NCBI GenBank assembly: GCA_001636495.1
Contig: KV440964.1
Location: 2,000,666-2,064,665, forward strand
DNA: 64,000 bases
Source: Sutcliffiella horikoshii
GTDB taxonomy: Bacteria; Bacillota; Bacilli; Bacillales; Bacillaceae_I
Direction: 5' to 3'
Made by a program: the position numbers and the translations under genes. The notes under the pieces are model-generated. The model was not told where the DNA came from, ran no database searches, and saw only the letters and a program-made list of their open reading frames with translations. Shown piece by piece: positions 28,119 to 36,470 of the stretch. Numbering within the stretch: the first letter of the stretch is position 1; the number at the start of each line of letters is the position of its first letter.

Positions 28119-28230
28119 ATTATTGATATAATCGAATTTTTGTTGATATATCGTGAAAATTATTGATAAAACTCAAAAATTATTGATATATTGAAATTTT
28201 TACTGATATATTCCATATTTTGTTGATATC
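28119..28230. repeat. Six-copy intergenic array with exact 20-bp period
   Basis: TTGATA (once CTGATA) starts at 28123, 28143, 28163, 28183, 28203 and 28223, exactly 20 bases apart. Between copies there is a degenerate AT-rich spacer often ending in AATTTT. The rest of the 335-base gap between gcvPB and the DinB gene shows nothing else. The exact phasing argues against random AT richness. Confidence 0.8.
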
Positions 28231-28353
28231 CGCAGCATCCCGACTCCATTTTATCCCCAAATTGTCACAAAACAGTACACCTGACTGCTTATCACTTCTC
28301 AAACTTCCCAAAAACCCTTAAGATAAAACTAGAACCAAAGGGAGGGAACGCAA

Positions 28354-28848
28354 ATGTACTATGAGCAAACCTATAAAGCAAGAGAAGAGCTACTTGAACT
28401 ATTAAAAGGGATCTCAGAAGAACAACTGCACCAAAAGCACGAAAACCTCTGGACCGTCTCTCAAAACGTAGAGCACTTATATTTAATTGAAAACAAAATT
28501 ACCAATGGCCTAAGAAAAGCGATTGAAGTAAAGAATGAAGTGGAAGAAAAAGAATTGCCTCTTGCAAAAATGCTTGCTAATAGAACATATAAGGTGGAAG
28601 CACCAGAAGACATCACTCCATCTGAACATCCATACACCAAAGCTGAGCTAACCGAGCTACTGGAGCAATCCAGAACTAACCTAAATACATTCATTCAAGA
28701 AGTGGATGATGAAGCGCTACATAAATATGGCTTCAATCATCGCTGGATAGGCGATCTTTCCGCACAGCAATGGGTGCAGCTGATTGGCTTCCATGAACGT
28801 CGACACATTGAGCAGATCAACCAAACAATAAATAATACCGTCCAATGA
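28354..28848 (+). CDS. DinB family protein
   Basis: A 164-residue four-helix-bundle protein of the DinB/YfiT superfamily. Likely metal-binding histidines are in NVEHLYLIE and in FHERRHIEQI near the C terminus, the typical spacing of this fold. Members are often thiol-dependent metalloenzymes (bacillithiol S-transferase-like), but this one cannot be assigned a substrate. GGGAGGGAACG precedes the ATG. It is a single gene with its own terminator. Confidence 0.85.
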   Translation: MYYEQTYKAREELLELLKGISEEQLHQKHENLWTVSQNVEHLYLIENKITNGLRKAIEVKNEVEEKELPLAKMLANRTYKVEAPEDITPSEHPYTKAELTELLEQSRTNLNTFIQEVDDEALHKYGFNHRWIGDLSAQQWVQLIGFHERRHIEQINQTINNTVQ

Positions 28849-28854
28849 ATACAA

Positions 28855-28897
28855 AAGAGCACTTGCAGTTACTCACCCTGCAAGTGCTCTTATCTTT
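28855..28897 (+). terminator. Rho-independent terminator after the DinB gene
   Basis: AAGAGCACTTGCAG and CTGCAAGTGCTCTT form a perfect 14-bp stem around a 9-nt loop, followed by T-rich sequence. Confidence 0.9.
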
Positions 28898-29021
28898 ATG
28901 CTATTTCCGCATACAATGTTGTTTTTTCGTATGGTTGAACTAACCGTACTATTCCTTGCTACCGTGCTCTTTTCTTAACTGTACAGAACGGCTTTCATGC
29001 CTATTTTAGATAATTTAAGCT

Positions 29022-29049
29022 GTAAAAAGTCCAATTGCCGATTTTTTAC
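29022..29049. repeat. Hairpin related to the one at 10428-10459
   Basis: GTAAAAAGTC and GATTTTTTAC pair with one G-T wobble around an 8-nt loop. The left arm is identical to that of the hairpin before aroK. It lies just beyond the yqhL stop codon and may act as a terminator on the minus strand. Confidence 0.55.
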
Positions 29050-29071
29050 TAGTAAATAGAAAAGAGCTCTA

Positions 29072-29452
29072 TTAGTTCTTCGTTCTAATTTTACCGCCCC
29101 AGCGCTTGAAACCGCCTTTAAGTGAATAAAGTTGGGTGTAGCCTTTTCGCTTCAGCATTTGAGCTGCACGCCCACTGCGCATGGTGTTTTGGCAATAAAT
29201 ATAGACTGGTTGGTCTTGACGTACCTCTCTCATTCTCATTTTCATCTGAGATAGAGGAATATTTCTCGCGCCCAAGATGTGCCCGCCTTCAAACTCTTTT
29301 GGTTCACGAACATCAATCAATTGAGCTTTACGATAACCAGCGCGAAATTCTTCTTCCGTTAAGGTTGTAAGAATTTTACGTTGATAGATGAACATAATCA
29401 CTGAATAGGCAATGAATGCTGCCAAAATTCCTAACGTTACGTATAAAGCCAA
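29072..29452 (-). CDS. yqhL: Membrane-anchored rhodanese-like protein
   Basis: About 126 residues: one N-terminal membrane helix (ALYVTLGILAAFIAYSVIMF), then a cytosolic rhodanese domain with the active-site cysteine in YIYCQNTMRSGRAA. Rhodaneses carry sulfur as a persulfide. The start is chosen as a TTG at 29452 because GAGGGG lies eight bases before it; the frame is open to another TTG at 29485, which would add a charged segment and has a poorer ribosome site. It sits between gcv and lipM as in B. subtilis, where YqhL has a similar size. Confidence 0.87.
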   Translation of the reverse strand: MALYVTLGILAAFIAYSVIMFIYQRKILTTLTEEEFRAGYRKAQLIDVREPKEFEGGHILGARNIPLSQMKMRMREVRQDQPVYIYCQNTMRSGRAAQMLKRKGYTQLYSLKGGFKRWGGKIRTKN

Positions 29453-29624
29453 ACTAGACAACCCCTCTTTTTCTTTTTCTACCAAAGTATATTATATAAA
29501 AGCTGGACCAAAATGTCATCCTTTTCTACTATTCATATAAAAAAACTGCCAAGCTTTAACTTTGAAATTATAGGGGAGTTTTGATAGACTAATTTATCAT
29601 AAAGAAATAAAAGAGGTACATAAC

Positions 29625-30461
29625 ATGACCAAAGAAATCTGGAGGTTCATTGACTCTAGGGATCAATCTCCTGCATTCAATATGGCGCTTGATGAAGCGT
29701 TATTAGAATGGCACAGCGAAGGCATAATTCCACCCACCATCCGATTTTACGGTTGGAATCCTCCGACTTTATCTGTCGGTTATTTTCAAAAAGTAGAAAA
29801 AGAAATCAATTTGGATCGCGTAAGAGAATTGGGTCTTGGATTTGTAAGAAGACCAACTGGAGGCCGCGGCGTCCTTCATGATAAGGAACTGACATATAGT
29901 GTCATCGTCTCTGAAGAACATCCAGACATGCCTCAAACTGTCACAGAGGCATACCGGGTGATTTCAGAAGGTATACTGGAAGGATTCAAGGCACTTGGAC
30001 TTGATGCATACTTTGCCATTCCAAGAACAGAGGAAGAGAAGGAAGGGCTTAAAAATCCACGTTCCTCCGTATGTTTTGATGCACCATCCTGGTATGAGCT
30101 TGTGGTGGAGGGAAGAAAGGTTGCCGGCAGTGCACAGACACGTCAAAAAGGTGTAATCCTGCAGCACGGTTCCATCCTACTAGATATTGATGAAGACTTA
30201 CTTTTTAGCCTATTCAACTACCCTAGTGAACGGGTGAAGGAACGGATGCAGAAGAACTTCAAAAATAAAGCGGTGGCGATCAATGCCCTTCGCGATACTC
30301 CAGTAACTATTGAAGAAGCAAAAAAAGCTTTTTATGATGGCTTTGAAAAAGGATTGAACATTACGCTTGAACCACATGAGCTAACGGAAGCGGAACTCGC
30401 TGAAGTTTATGCCATAATGCAAAAAAAATATTCCACAGACGAGTGGAATTATAAAAGATAA
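29625..30461 (+). CDS. lipM: Octanoyltransferase LipM
   Basis: A 278-residue enzyme that moves the octanoyl group from acyl carrier protein to the H protein of the glycine cleavage system, the first step of lipoate assembly in Bacillus. The catalytic Cys150 is in [13 protein letters not shown], followed by [11 protein letters not shown] with the conserved Lys and then QHGSILLD. The N-terminal [12 protein letters not shown] block is also diagnostic. AAAGAGGTAC precedes the ATG. Its location near gcvT-PA-PB fits its role in modifying the same complex. Confidence 0.95.
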   Translation: MTKEIWRFIDSRDQSPAFNMALDEALLEWHSEGIIPPTIRFYGWNPPTLSVGYFQKVEKEINLDRVRELGLGFVRRPTGGRGVLHDKELTYSVIVSEEHPDMPQTVTEAYRVISEGILEGFKALGLDAYFAIPRTEEEKEGLKNPRSSVCFDAPSWYELVVEGRKVAGSAQTRQKGVILQHGSILLDIDEDLLFSLFNYPSERVKERMQKNFKNKAVAINALRDTPVTIEEAKKAFYDGFEKGLNITLEPHELTEAELAEVYAIMQKKYSTDEWNYKR

Positions 30462-30494
30462 CGAGGAGCATATTTCTCGTTATCTTTTTGTTTT
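30453..30494 (+). terminator. Rho-independent terminator overlapping the lipM stop
   Basis: AAAGATAACGAG pairs perfectly with CTCGTTATCTTT, followed by TTGTTTTG. Confidence 0.85.
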
Positions 30495-30853
30495 GTACTA
30501 CATGTAGTAGGGTAGTGTAAAGAGTTGACTAGATATGTAAAAGTCAAGAATGGAAAATAAAAAAATATTTTTCGTCAAATAGAAAGGATTTTCTTAAAAC
30601 GTTGATACAGTAGGCTCCCTATATTTCGTAAAAATGCGCAAGCGACAAAAAAAGTCATTCTGCCTCGAAAATAGATTATAATCTTCGTTTCTCTTGATAT
30701 TCCTCCCTAATTTGACGGTTTTACAATTTGACAAATTTAGATTTATTCTGCGGAAAATCAATATATAGTAGTGTCGAAAAATAAACACATACTATATATG
30801 GGTATTATACTTGTCTAATCGGGTATATGTATGGTAAGTTATGTGTAATTAAA
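30495..30853. promoter_or_regulatory. Non-coding leader of nrdJ with possible NrdR-type sites
   Basis: No gene is visible. CAATATATAGTAGTGT (30759) and ACTATATATGGGT (30791), about 33 bases apart, resemble the ATATAT-centred boxes of the NrdR repressor of ribonucleotide reductase genes, but the match is loose. No B12 riboswitch motif is present. Confidence 0.35.
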
Positions 30854-30886
30854 TTCATGATGGACTTTTATAAAGTCCATCATGAA
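30854..30886. promoter_or_regulatory. Perfect 15-bp hairpin just before the nrdJ ribosome site
   Basis: TTCATGATGGACTTT and AAAGTCCATCATGAA form a perfect stem with a TAT loop. It ends seven bases before AGAGGAG. There is no T run, so it is not a terminator; it may stabilise the mRNA, gate translation or bind a dimeric regulator. Confidence 0.7.
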
Positions 30887-30905
30887 ATTTAGAGGAGTTG
30901 TAATA

Positions 30906-31703
30906 ATGACGATTGCTATTAATGAAAACAAATTGAAAATCAATGTAGAACGCTTGAACAAGGACATCGGCTTGTTTCCTCAAGTACACCCCATTTCAGA
31001 GGACATGACCACCACACATAAAGGTGTTTCCCGCCTGGTCATGCTCGATCGTTACGCATTCAAAGATACAGAGAAAGTAACCCTTACAGCTGGAGATTTT
31101 GTTGTATTAACGATAAAAGAAGATCCTAAATTCCCTGCAAGAGGTCTTGGTTATATACAAGACATTGACTGGTCTACCAAAAAGGCTTCTGTACTAATTG
31201 AAGAAGAGTATCGTGGAGTTTTGACAAAGCAAGGTGAAGCCGAAACGGGCGTTGTCGTTCGTTCCCTGGATGTCATTGAGAAGCCTCTGGAAGTCTTTTA
31301 CGAGCAAATTGCCAAACGTAACGCAAAAGGCTTGGCAGCGGTAGAAACGACAGAAGAGAAGCGCCAGGAATGGTTTGAAAAGTTCTATCATGAATTGGTT
31401 AACATGAACTTTGTTCCAGCAGGACGTGTGTTATACGGAGCTGGGGCAGACACAGATGTAACTTATTTCAACTGTTACGTGATGCCGTTCGTACAAGATT
31501 CTCGTGAAGGAATTTCAGAACACCGTAAACAAGTAATGGAAATCATGAGCCGCGGAGGCGGAGTTGGTACAAACGGATCAACGCTTCGTCCACGAAACGC
31601 GCTGGCAAGAGGGGTGAACGGTAAATCCTCTGGTAGTGTCTCCTGGTTGGATGACATTGCAAAATTAACACATCTTGTGGAACAAGGTGGATCAAGACGT
31701 GGT
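30906..31703 (+). CDS. nrdJ: Class II ribonucleotide reductase, exon 1
   Basis: First 266 codons of an adenosylcobalamin-dependent ribonucleotide reductase, which makes deoxyribonucleotides. It holds the first redox cysteine in YFNCYVMPF and ends inside LVEQGGSRRG, a conserved loop. Reading continues only 3 codons into the intron before a TAA at 31713, so unspliced mRNA gives a truncated protein. The ATG at 30906 has AGAGGAG eight bases upstream; an upstream in-frame ATG at 30882 lies inside the hairpin and is rejected. The spliced protein would be 855 residues, normal for the family. Confidence 0.93.
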
Positions 31704-32023
31704 AAATCAGCTTAAGTGCCTCGTCTATAAACAAACCTCGTGAATTGCTGGAAAGTCTTTTATGACTTGTTGGCTACAACGTGACTGGAAACGGTGAGCG
31801 TGAATGCTTAAAAACAACAAGCGGTCAAAGATAATCAGCAGCCAAGCACCTGTGAAATGGTGAAGGTTCAACGACCATCGAAAACATGCCGAAGTATGGC
31901 AGAAGTGAGTAGAGTAGGATTCAAGCGAATCCGAAGTGCGAGGACACTTTAAAAAGTGTAAGATATGGTCTGAACTCTATGGTGACATAGAGAGTCGATT
32001 AAGCGAATCGGCGTAACGAAATG
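31704..32023 (+). ncRNA. Group I intron interrupting nrdJ
   Basis: A 320-nt self-splicing intron without an endonuclease gene. The 5' exon ends in U and the intron ends in G. The last exon bases GACGTGGT (31696-31703) pair with an internal guide GCCTCGTC (31718-31725) through seven pairs, including the required terminal U-G, with one U-U mismatch. Core strings GTTCAACGACC (31866-31876) and AAGATATGGTC (31960-31970) are the conserved R and S segments; their GACC and GGTC form P7. Small hairpins ATTCAAGCGAAT, ACACTTTAAAAAGTGT and CTCTATGGTGACATAGAG fit peripheral stems. Removal joins SRRG to AQMIML exactly in frame. Confidence 0.93.
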
Positions 32024-33793
32024 GCTCAAATGATTATGCTAGCAGACTGGCATCCGGATATCGTAGAATTCATCATCTCCAAAATGCAAAACCCGAGAAT
32101 TTTACGCTACCTAATTGAAAATACAAATGACGAAAGCATCAAGAAAGCTGCAGAGGACAAGTTGAAGTTCACGCCATTAACAGATCAGGAAATCACGATG
32201 TACCAATCTGTTACAAACTTCAAACACATCCCTGGATATGGCGGATTTACAGAAGCCATCATCAAGGATGCTGAACAGAAACTAAAAGTTGGCGGAACTT
32301 ACACGGTTCATAACTCAGAGTTCCTGACAGGAGCCAACATCTCCATTACCTTAACGAAAGAGTTTATGGAAGCTGTTGAAAACGACGCTGACTTTGATCT
32401 TCGTTTCCCAGATGTGGAAGCATACGATAAAGACGAAATGGCCATCTACAATGAACAGTGGTCAGAAGTTGGAGACGTGCGAGAGTGGGAGAAACTTGGT
32501 CACAAGGTGAGAGTGTACAGAAAGATTAAGGCGAAAGAACTTTGGAACCTGGTCAATATTTGTGCAACCTACTCAGCTGAGCCTGGAATCTTCTTCATCG
32601 ACAATGCTAACGATATGACAAATGCAAAAGCATATGGACAAAAGGTTGTAGCAACCAACCCATGTGGGGAACAACCCCTCGCACCATTTTCTGTCTGTAA
32701 CTTAGCAGCTGTTAACTTGGCTCAATTTGCGGATAAGGAAACGAAAACAGTAAACTTTGAAAAGCTGAAACAAACAGTGGAAGTCGGCGTAAGAATGCAA
32801 GATAACGTTATCGATGCAACGCCTTACTTCTTAGAAGAAAATAAAAAGCAAGCATTAGGTGAACGCCGTGTTGGTTTAGGAGTAATGGGTCTTCACGATC
32901 TTCTAATCTATTGCGAAACAGAATACGGTTCTGAAAAAGGCAACGAGCTTGTAGACAAGGTTTTTGAAACGATTGCAGTTACAGCGTATCGTGCTTCCGT
33001 TGAACTTGGAAAAGAAAAGGGAAGCTTCCCGTTCTTAGAAGGTGCTACAGAAGAAGAAACCAACCGTCTTCGTGACGCATTCACGAAAACAGGCTTCATG
33101 AGCAAAATGCCGGAAGACATTAAAGAAGGTATCTTGTCTTCTGGAATCCGTAACTCTCACCTATTAACAGTAGCTCCAACCGGATCTACAGGAACAATGG
33201 TAGGGGTGTCAACTGGACTTGAGCCATACTTCTCCTTCTCTTACTTCCGCAGTGGACGTTTAGGGAAGTTTATCGAAGTTAAAGCCGACATTGTACAAGA
33301 GTACCTGAATGCCAACCCTGGAGCGGATGCAGAGAACCTTCCGAACTGGTTCATTTCCGCGATGGAGTTAGCTCCAGAAGCGCATGCCGATGTACAATGC
33401 ATCATCCAAAATTGGATTGACAGCTCTATTTCCAAAACGGTAAACGCTCCGAAAGGATATTCAGTTGATCAGGTCAAGAAAGTATACGAACGTCTTTACA
33501 AAGGTGGAGCAAAAGGTGGTACCGTTTATGTAGACGGAAGCCGTGACTCCCAAGTATTGACGCTGAAAGCGGAAGAAAACACCATGGATGATAGTGAACA
33601 GATTCAGATGGAAGACGTGGTAAAGAAGCCGGTTGTACTTGTTGAAACAATTAACGATCTGCGTTCAACCAATGTTCAATTCGGATCTGAAGTCGGAAAT
33701 ACATGTCCGGTTTGCCGAATAGGAACTGTTAAGGAAATTGGCGGATGCAATACGTGTACGGATTGCGGTGCCCAACTGAAGTGTGGTCTATAA
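32024..33793 (+). CDS. nrdJ: Class II ribonucleotide reductase, exon 2
   Basis: The remaining 589 codons. It starts with AQMIMLADWHPDIVEFI, which continues the interrupted loop. The thiyl radical cysteine is in NPCGEQPLAPFSVC, whose second Cys, 11 residues on, is the redox partner of the exon 1 Cys. The tail TCPVCRIG followed by GCNTCTDCG is the Cys-rich re-reduction and zinc segment of class II enzymes. The last three bases of the intron happen to read ATG in frame, so automated callers will start a false separate gene at 32021. A terminator follows the stop. Confidence 0.93.
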   Translation, partial: AQMIMLADWHPDIVEFIISKMQNPRILRYLIENTNDESIKKAAEDKLKFTPLTDQEITMYQSVTNFKHIPGYGGFTEAIIKDAEQKLKVGGTYTVHNSEFLTGANISITLTKEFMEAVENDADFDLRFPDVEAYDKDEMAIYNEQWSEVGDVREWEKLGHKVRVYRKIKAKELWNLVNICATYSAEPGIFFIDNANDMTNAKAYGQKVVATNPCGEQPLAPFSVCNLAAVNLAQFADKETKTVNFEKLKQTVEVGVRMQDNVIDATPYFLEENKKQALGERRVGLGVMGLHDLLIYCETEYGSEKGNELVDKVFETIAVTAYRASVELGKEKGSFPFLEGATEEETNRLRDAFTKTGFMSKMPEDIKEGILSSGIRNSHLLTVAPTGSTGTMVGVSTGLEPYFSFSYFRSGRLGKFIEVKADIVQEYLNANPGADAENLPNWFISAMELAPEAHADVQCIIQNWIDSSISKTVNAPKGYSVDQVKKVYERLYKGGAKGGTVYVDGSRDSQVLTLKAEENTMDDSEQIQMEDVVKKPVVLVETINDLRSTNVQFGSEVGNTCPVCRIGTVKEIGGCNTCTDCGAQLKCGL

Positions 33794-33817
33794 ATAAAAT
33801 AATATTGTAATCAGATA

Positions 33818-33848
33818 GAGTACATCCCGATGGATGTGCTCTTTTTTG
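33818..33848 (+). terminator. Rho-independent terminator after nrdJ
   Basis: GAGTACATCC pairs with GGATGTGCTC (one wobble) around CGAT, followed by six T. Confidence 0.85.
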
Positions 33849-33919
33849 TATGTTTGCTGCACATAATTTTCACATAAAATGGAAAAAGTAAGACTACCAT
33901 TTAGAACTGGAGATTCCCC

Positions 33920-35047
33920 ATGCAAAATTTGATTAAAGTATTAATTCCAAGGCAATTGTTCATGATGCTTATTTTATCGACAGGTTTATTGAATCATGTC
34001 ATTTTAATTCCTAATTTACTCGATGCAGGTGGAAGGGATAGTTGGGTAAGTGTTTTGCTTGCTTTTCCTATTGCCCTTTTTTTTATATGGCTCATTTACT
34101 TTATTGTAAAAAACAGTCCGCCAGAGGGCTTTTTTGCTTGGATAGAAAAGAGGGGAGGAAAGGTTGTATCATTCCTACTTTCATTTCCCGTTGTGCTTTT
34201 CTTGTTTGTTAGTGCATTTATAACGATAAGGGATTTACTAATATGGTTGAATTCTTATTTTTTATCTGATGCTTCTCTTACGGTAATAAATATGATTGTA
34301 ATCATTGTGTGCTTCATTATTGCCGCTGGAGGTGTCAAGTATATGGCAATTTCCAGCGGTGTATTATTACCAATCGTGATGATTTTTGGGATTTTCATAG
34401 CTATCACCAACACTTCCATTAAAGATCCGAGTCTTCTTTTTCCTATATTAAGTGAAGGGTATATGCCTATTTGGAAGGGGATGGTGTATGCTCTTTCTGG
34501 TCTACTCGAAGTATATATCGTAGTGCTATTGCAACCTTTTTCACAAGAGAGGATTAAATTTCATCAGTTATTTATCCTTCTTACAATATTGACCATATTA
34601 ATGTTGGGCCCTTTGACAGCCTCCATAATGGAATTTGGGCCAACAGAAGCCACAAACCTAAGATATCCTGCTTATGAACAGTGGCGGGTCTTGAATATTG
34701 GAGATTACATCTCACACCTCGACTTTTTTGCCCTTTTTCAATGGTTGAGTGGTGCTGTTATCAGAGTCGGATTGTTCATCTATTTGCTGTCCCGCTTTTT
34801 TTCTAAAAAGCAAAACCACTATAAGCCAAATCGTATAGTAGTTGGAATAATATTTTCCATGCTATTTATGCTTACTTATATTAGAATGGAAACTTATTAT
34901 TTTTATGAATTCATTTATCGTTATTTTTTACCAGCATGTATGGCTTTCTTCCTTTTTCAAATACTAATATCAGCCTTTCTTCTGTTAGTTCTAAAAAAGA
35001 GGGATGAAAAGAATGGAAAAAATCGAAGAAACCAATCTACATACTGA
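33920..35047 (+). CDS. Spore germination receptor subunit B (GerAB family permease)
   Basis: A 375-residue integral membrane protein with about ten helices, of the amino acid/polyamine transporter-like GerAB family. It begins MQNLIKVLIPRQLFMMLIL and has the typical GRDSWVSVLLAF stretch. In spores it forms the germinant-sensing part of a nutrient receptor in the inner membrane with the A and C subunits. GGAGATTCCCC precedes the ATG. It overlaps the start of the A subunit gene. This receptor set has the order B-A-C. The germinant cannot be read from sequence. Confidence 0.92.
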   Translation: MQNLIKVLIPRQLFMMLILSTGLLNHVILIPNLLDAGGRDSWVSVLLAFPIALFFIWLIYFIVKNSPPEGFFAWIEKRGGKVVSFLLSFPVVLFLFVSAFITIRDLLIWLNSYFLSDASLTVINMIVIIVCFIIAAGGVKYMAISSGVLLPIVMIFGIFIAITNTSIKDPSLLFPILSEGYMPIWKGMVYALSGLLEVYIVVLLQPFSQERIKFHQLFILLTILTILMLGPLTASIMEFGPTEATNLRYPAYEQWRVLNIGDYISHLDFFALFQWLSGAVIRVGLFIYLLSRFFSKKQNHYKPNRIVVGIIFSMLFMLTYIRMETYYFYEFIYRYFLPACMAFFLFQILISAFLLLVLKKRDEKNGKNRRNQSTY

Positions 35048-36470
35048 TTTACCCTTGAAAGAGAAAGTCAGCCTTTTGAAAAATCAGTTTCTTAAAAGCC
35101 AAGACTTTACATGGATTAAACAACAGAAAGAGTCAGATGAATATGAAATTACCTATTTCGAAACCATGGTTGATGTCCAACATCTTAATCAGTACATTCT
35201 GCCAAGACTAAGTGAAAGTAAAGAAATATCTATGAAGGAACATCTAAAGACTGTTTTTCAAGTGAAGGACCTGACTGAGGAGGCAGTTGAGGATATTTGC
35301 TCCTATCTTCTAGAAGGAAATATCCTTTTTATATTTGAGGAAGGATTGTTCAGTTTAGAATTAACGGATCTCCCTAAACGGCAACCGGAAGAATCGGCTT
35401 TAGAAACGTCCATTAGAGGCCCAAAGGATGGTTTTGTCGAGGACTTAAGGACTAACATCTCCCTTGTAAGAAGGAGAATGAATACCACAACACTCTGCCT
35501 TGAAAAATACACTATAGGAAAGCGCAGTAAAACGAAAGTGGCATTAATGTACCTGAGTGATGTCATTAATAAGGACGTGCTGATAGAAATAAAGAGAAGG
35601 TTGGAAAATGTGGAAACAGATGTGCTGACCTCTACATACGAATTAGAGTCATTGGTTAGGGACAAACCATATTCCATTTTTCCCAGTATGGATTTCACAG
35701 GGAGGCCTGACTTTATCGCACAATCACTTAATCAAGGGAGATTTGTGTTATTTGTGGACGGCAATCCAACGGTTACGTACGCTCCAATCAGCTTATTAGT
35801 ACAGACTAAATCTCCAGAGGACAGTTATATTAATTATGCGTATGTTTCCTTAGAGAGGGTAATCCGTATGCTTGGGATTATGATTTCCGGTTTTCTCCCA
35901 GGATTGTGGATTGCATTCTCCTCCTTCAATATTGAACAAATACCATATTTGCTCGTTGCCACCATTTCTGTGTCACGCTTTGGCTTGCCCCTTTCAGCAG
36001 CTGTTGAAATGTTTATCATTTTGTTTTTATTTGAGTTGTTTAATGAAGCTGGAATTCGCCTGCCACAAGCAATCGGTCAAACAGTGGCTGTTTTGGGAGG
36101 GTTAATTGTAGGGGATGCTGCAATTAGGGCAGGACTCACCTCACCAACCATGCTGGTAGTTGCAGCAATAACCTATATTGCATCTTTTACACTAGTTAAC
36201 CAGTCCCTCAGCTCGGCTGTAACAATCATTAGATTTTCCATTATCATTCTGAGTACCATATTTGGACTCTTTGGTGTGGTGTTAGGGTTTATTTTAGCCG
36301 TGTTTTATTTCTCGACTTTAACATCCTTTGGAGAACCTTACTTGGGATCTCTGGCACCGATAAGTGCATCAGAAATATTAAAGTCCTTTCTGAAGCTCCC
36401 TGTCCAGTTATACCGTTCCAGAGGCGCTGCCACAGATACGGATGACTCCAACAGAGGTAACCAAGTATGA
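35013..36470 (+). CDS. Spore germination receptor subunit A (GerAA family)
   Basis: A 485-residue subunit with a large hydrophilic N-terminal part (residues 1-280, including LRTNISLVRRRMNTTTLCLE and SIFPSMDFTGRPDFIAQSL) and five or so membrane helices to the end. It forms the ion-conducting body of Ger receptors. ATG 35013 is preferred because AGAGGG lies nine bases upstream; an in-frame ATG at 35004 abuts that site. It overlaps the B gene by 35 bases and the C gene by an ATGA, so the three are co-translated. Confidence 0.93.
   Translation: MEKIEETNLHTDLPLKEKVSLLKNQFLKSQDFTWIKQQKESDEYEITYFETMVDVQHLNQYILPRLSESKEISMKEHLKTVFQVKDLTEEAVEDICSYLLEGNILFIFEEGLFSLELTDLPKRQPEESALETSIRGPKDGFVEDLRTNISLVRRRMNTTTLCLEKYTIGKRSKTKVALMYLSDVINKDVLIEIKRRLENVETDVLTSTYELESLVRDKPYSIFPSMDFTGRPDFIAQSLNQGRFVLFVDGNPTVTYAPISLLVQTKSPEDSYINYAYVSLERVIRMLGIMISGFLPGLWIAFSSFNIEQIPYLLVATISVSRFGLPLSAAVEMFIILFLFELFNEAGIRLPQAIGQTVAVLGGLIVGDAAIRAGLTSPTMLVVAAITYIASFTLVNQSLSSAVTIIRFSIIILSTIFGLFGVVLGFILAVFYFSTLTSFGEPYLGSLAPISASEILKSFLKLPVQLYRSRGAATDTDDSNRGNQV

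Noticed and set aside
28119-28230. CRISPR array
   Set aside because: The repeat is only about 6-9 conserved bases with a 20-base period, far shorter than CRISPR repeat-spacer units, and there are no cas genes.
32021-33793. Separate ribonucleotide reductase gene starting at ATG 32021
   Set aside because: The ATG is the last codon-length piece of the group I intron; protein continuity with exon 1 is exact after intron removal.
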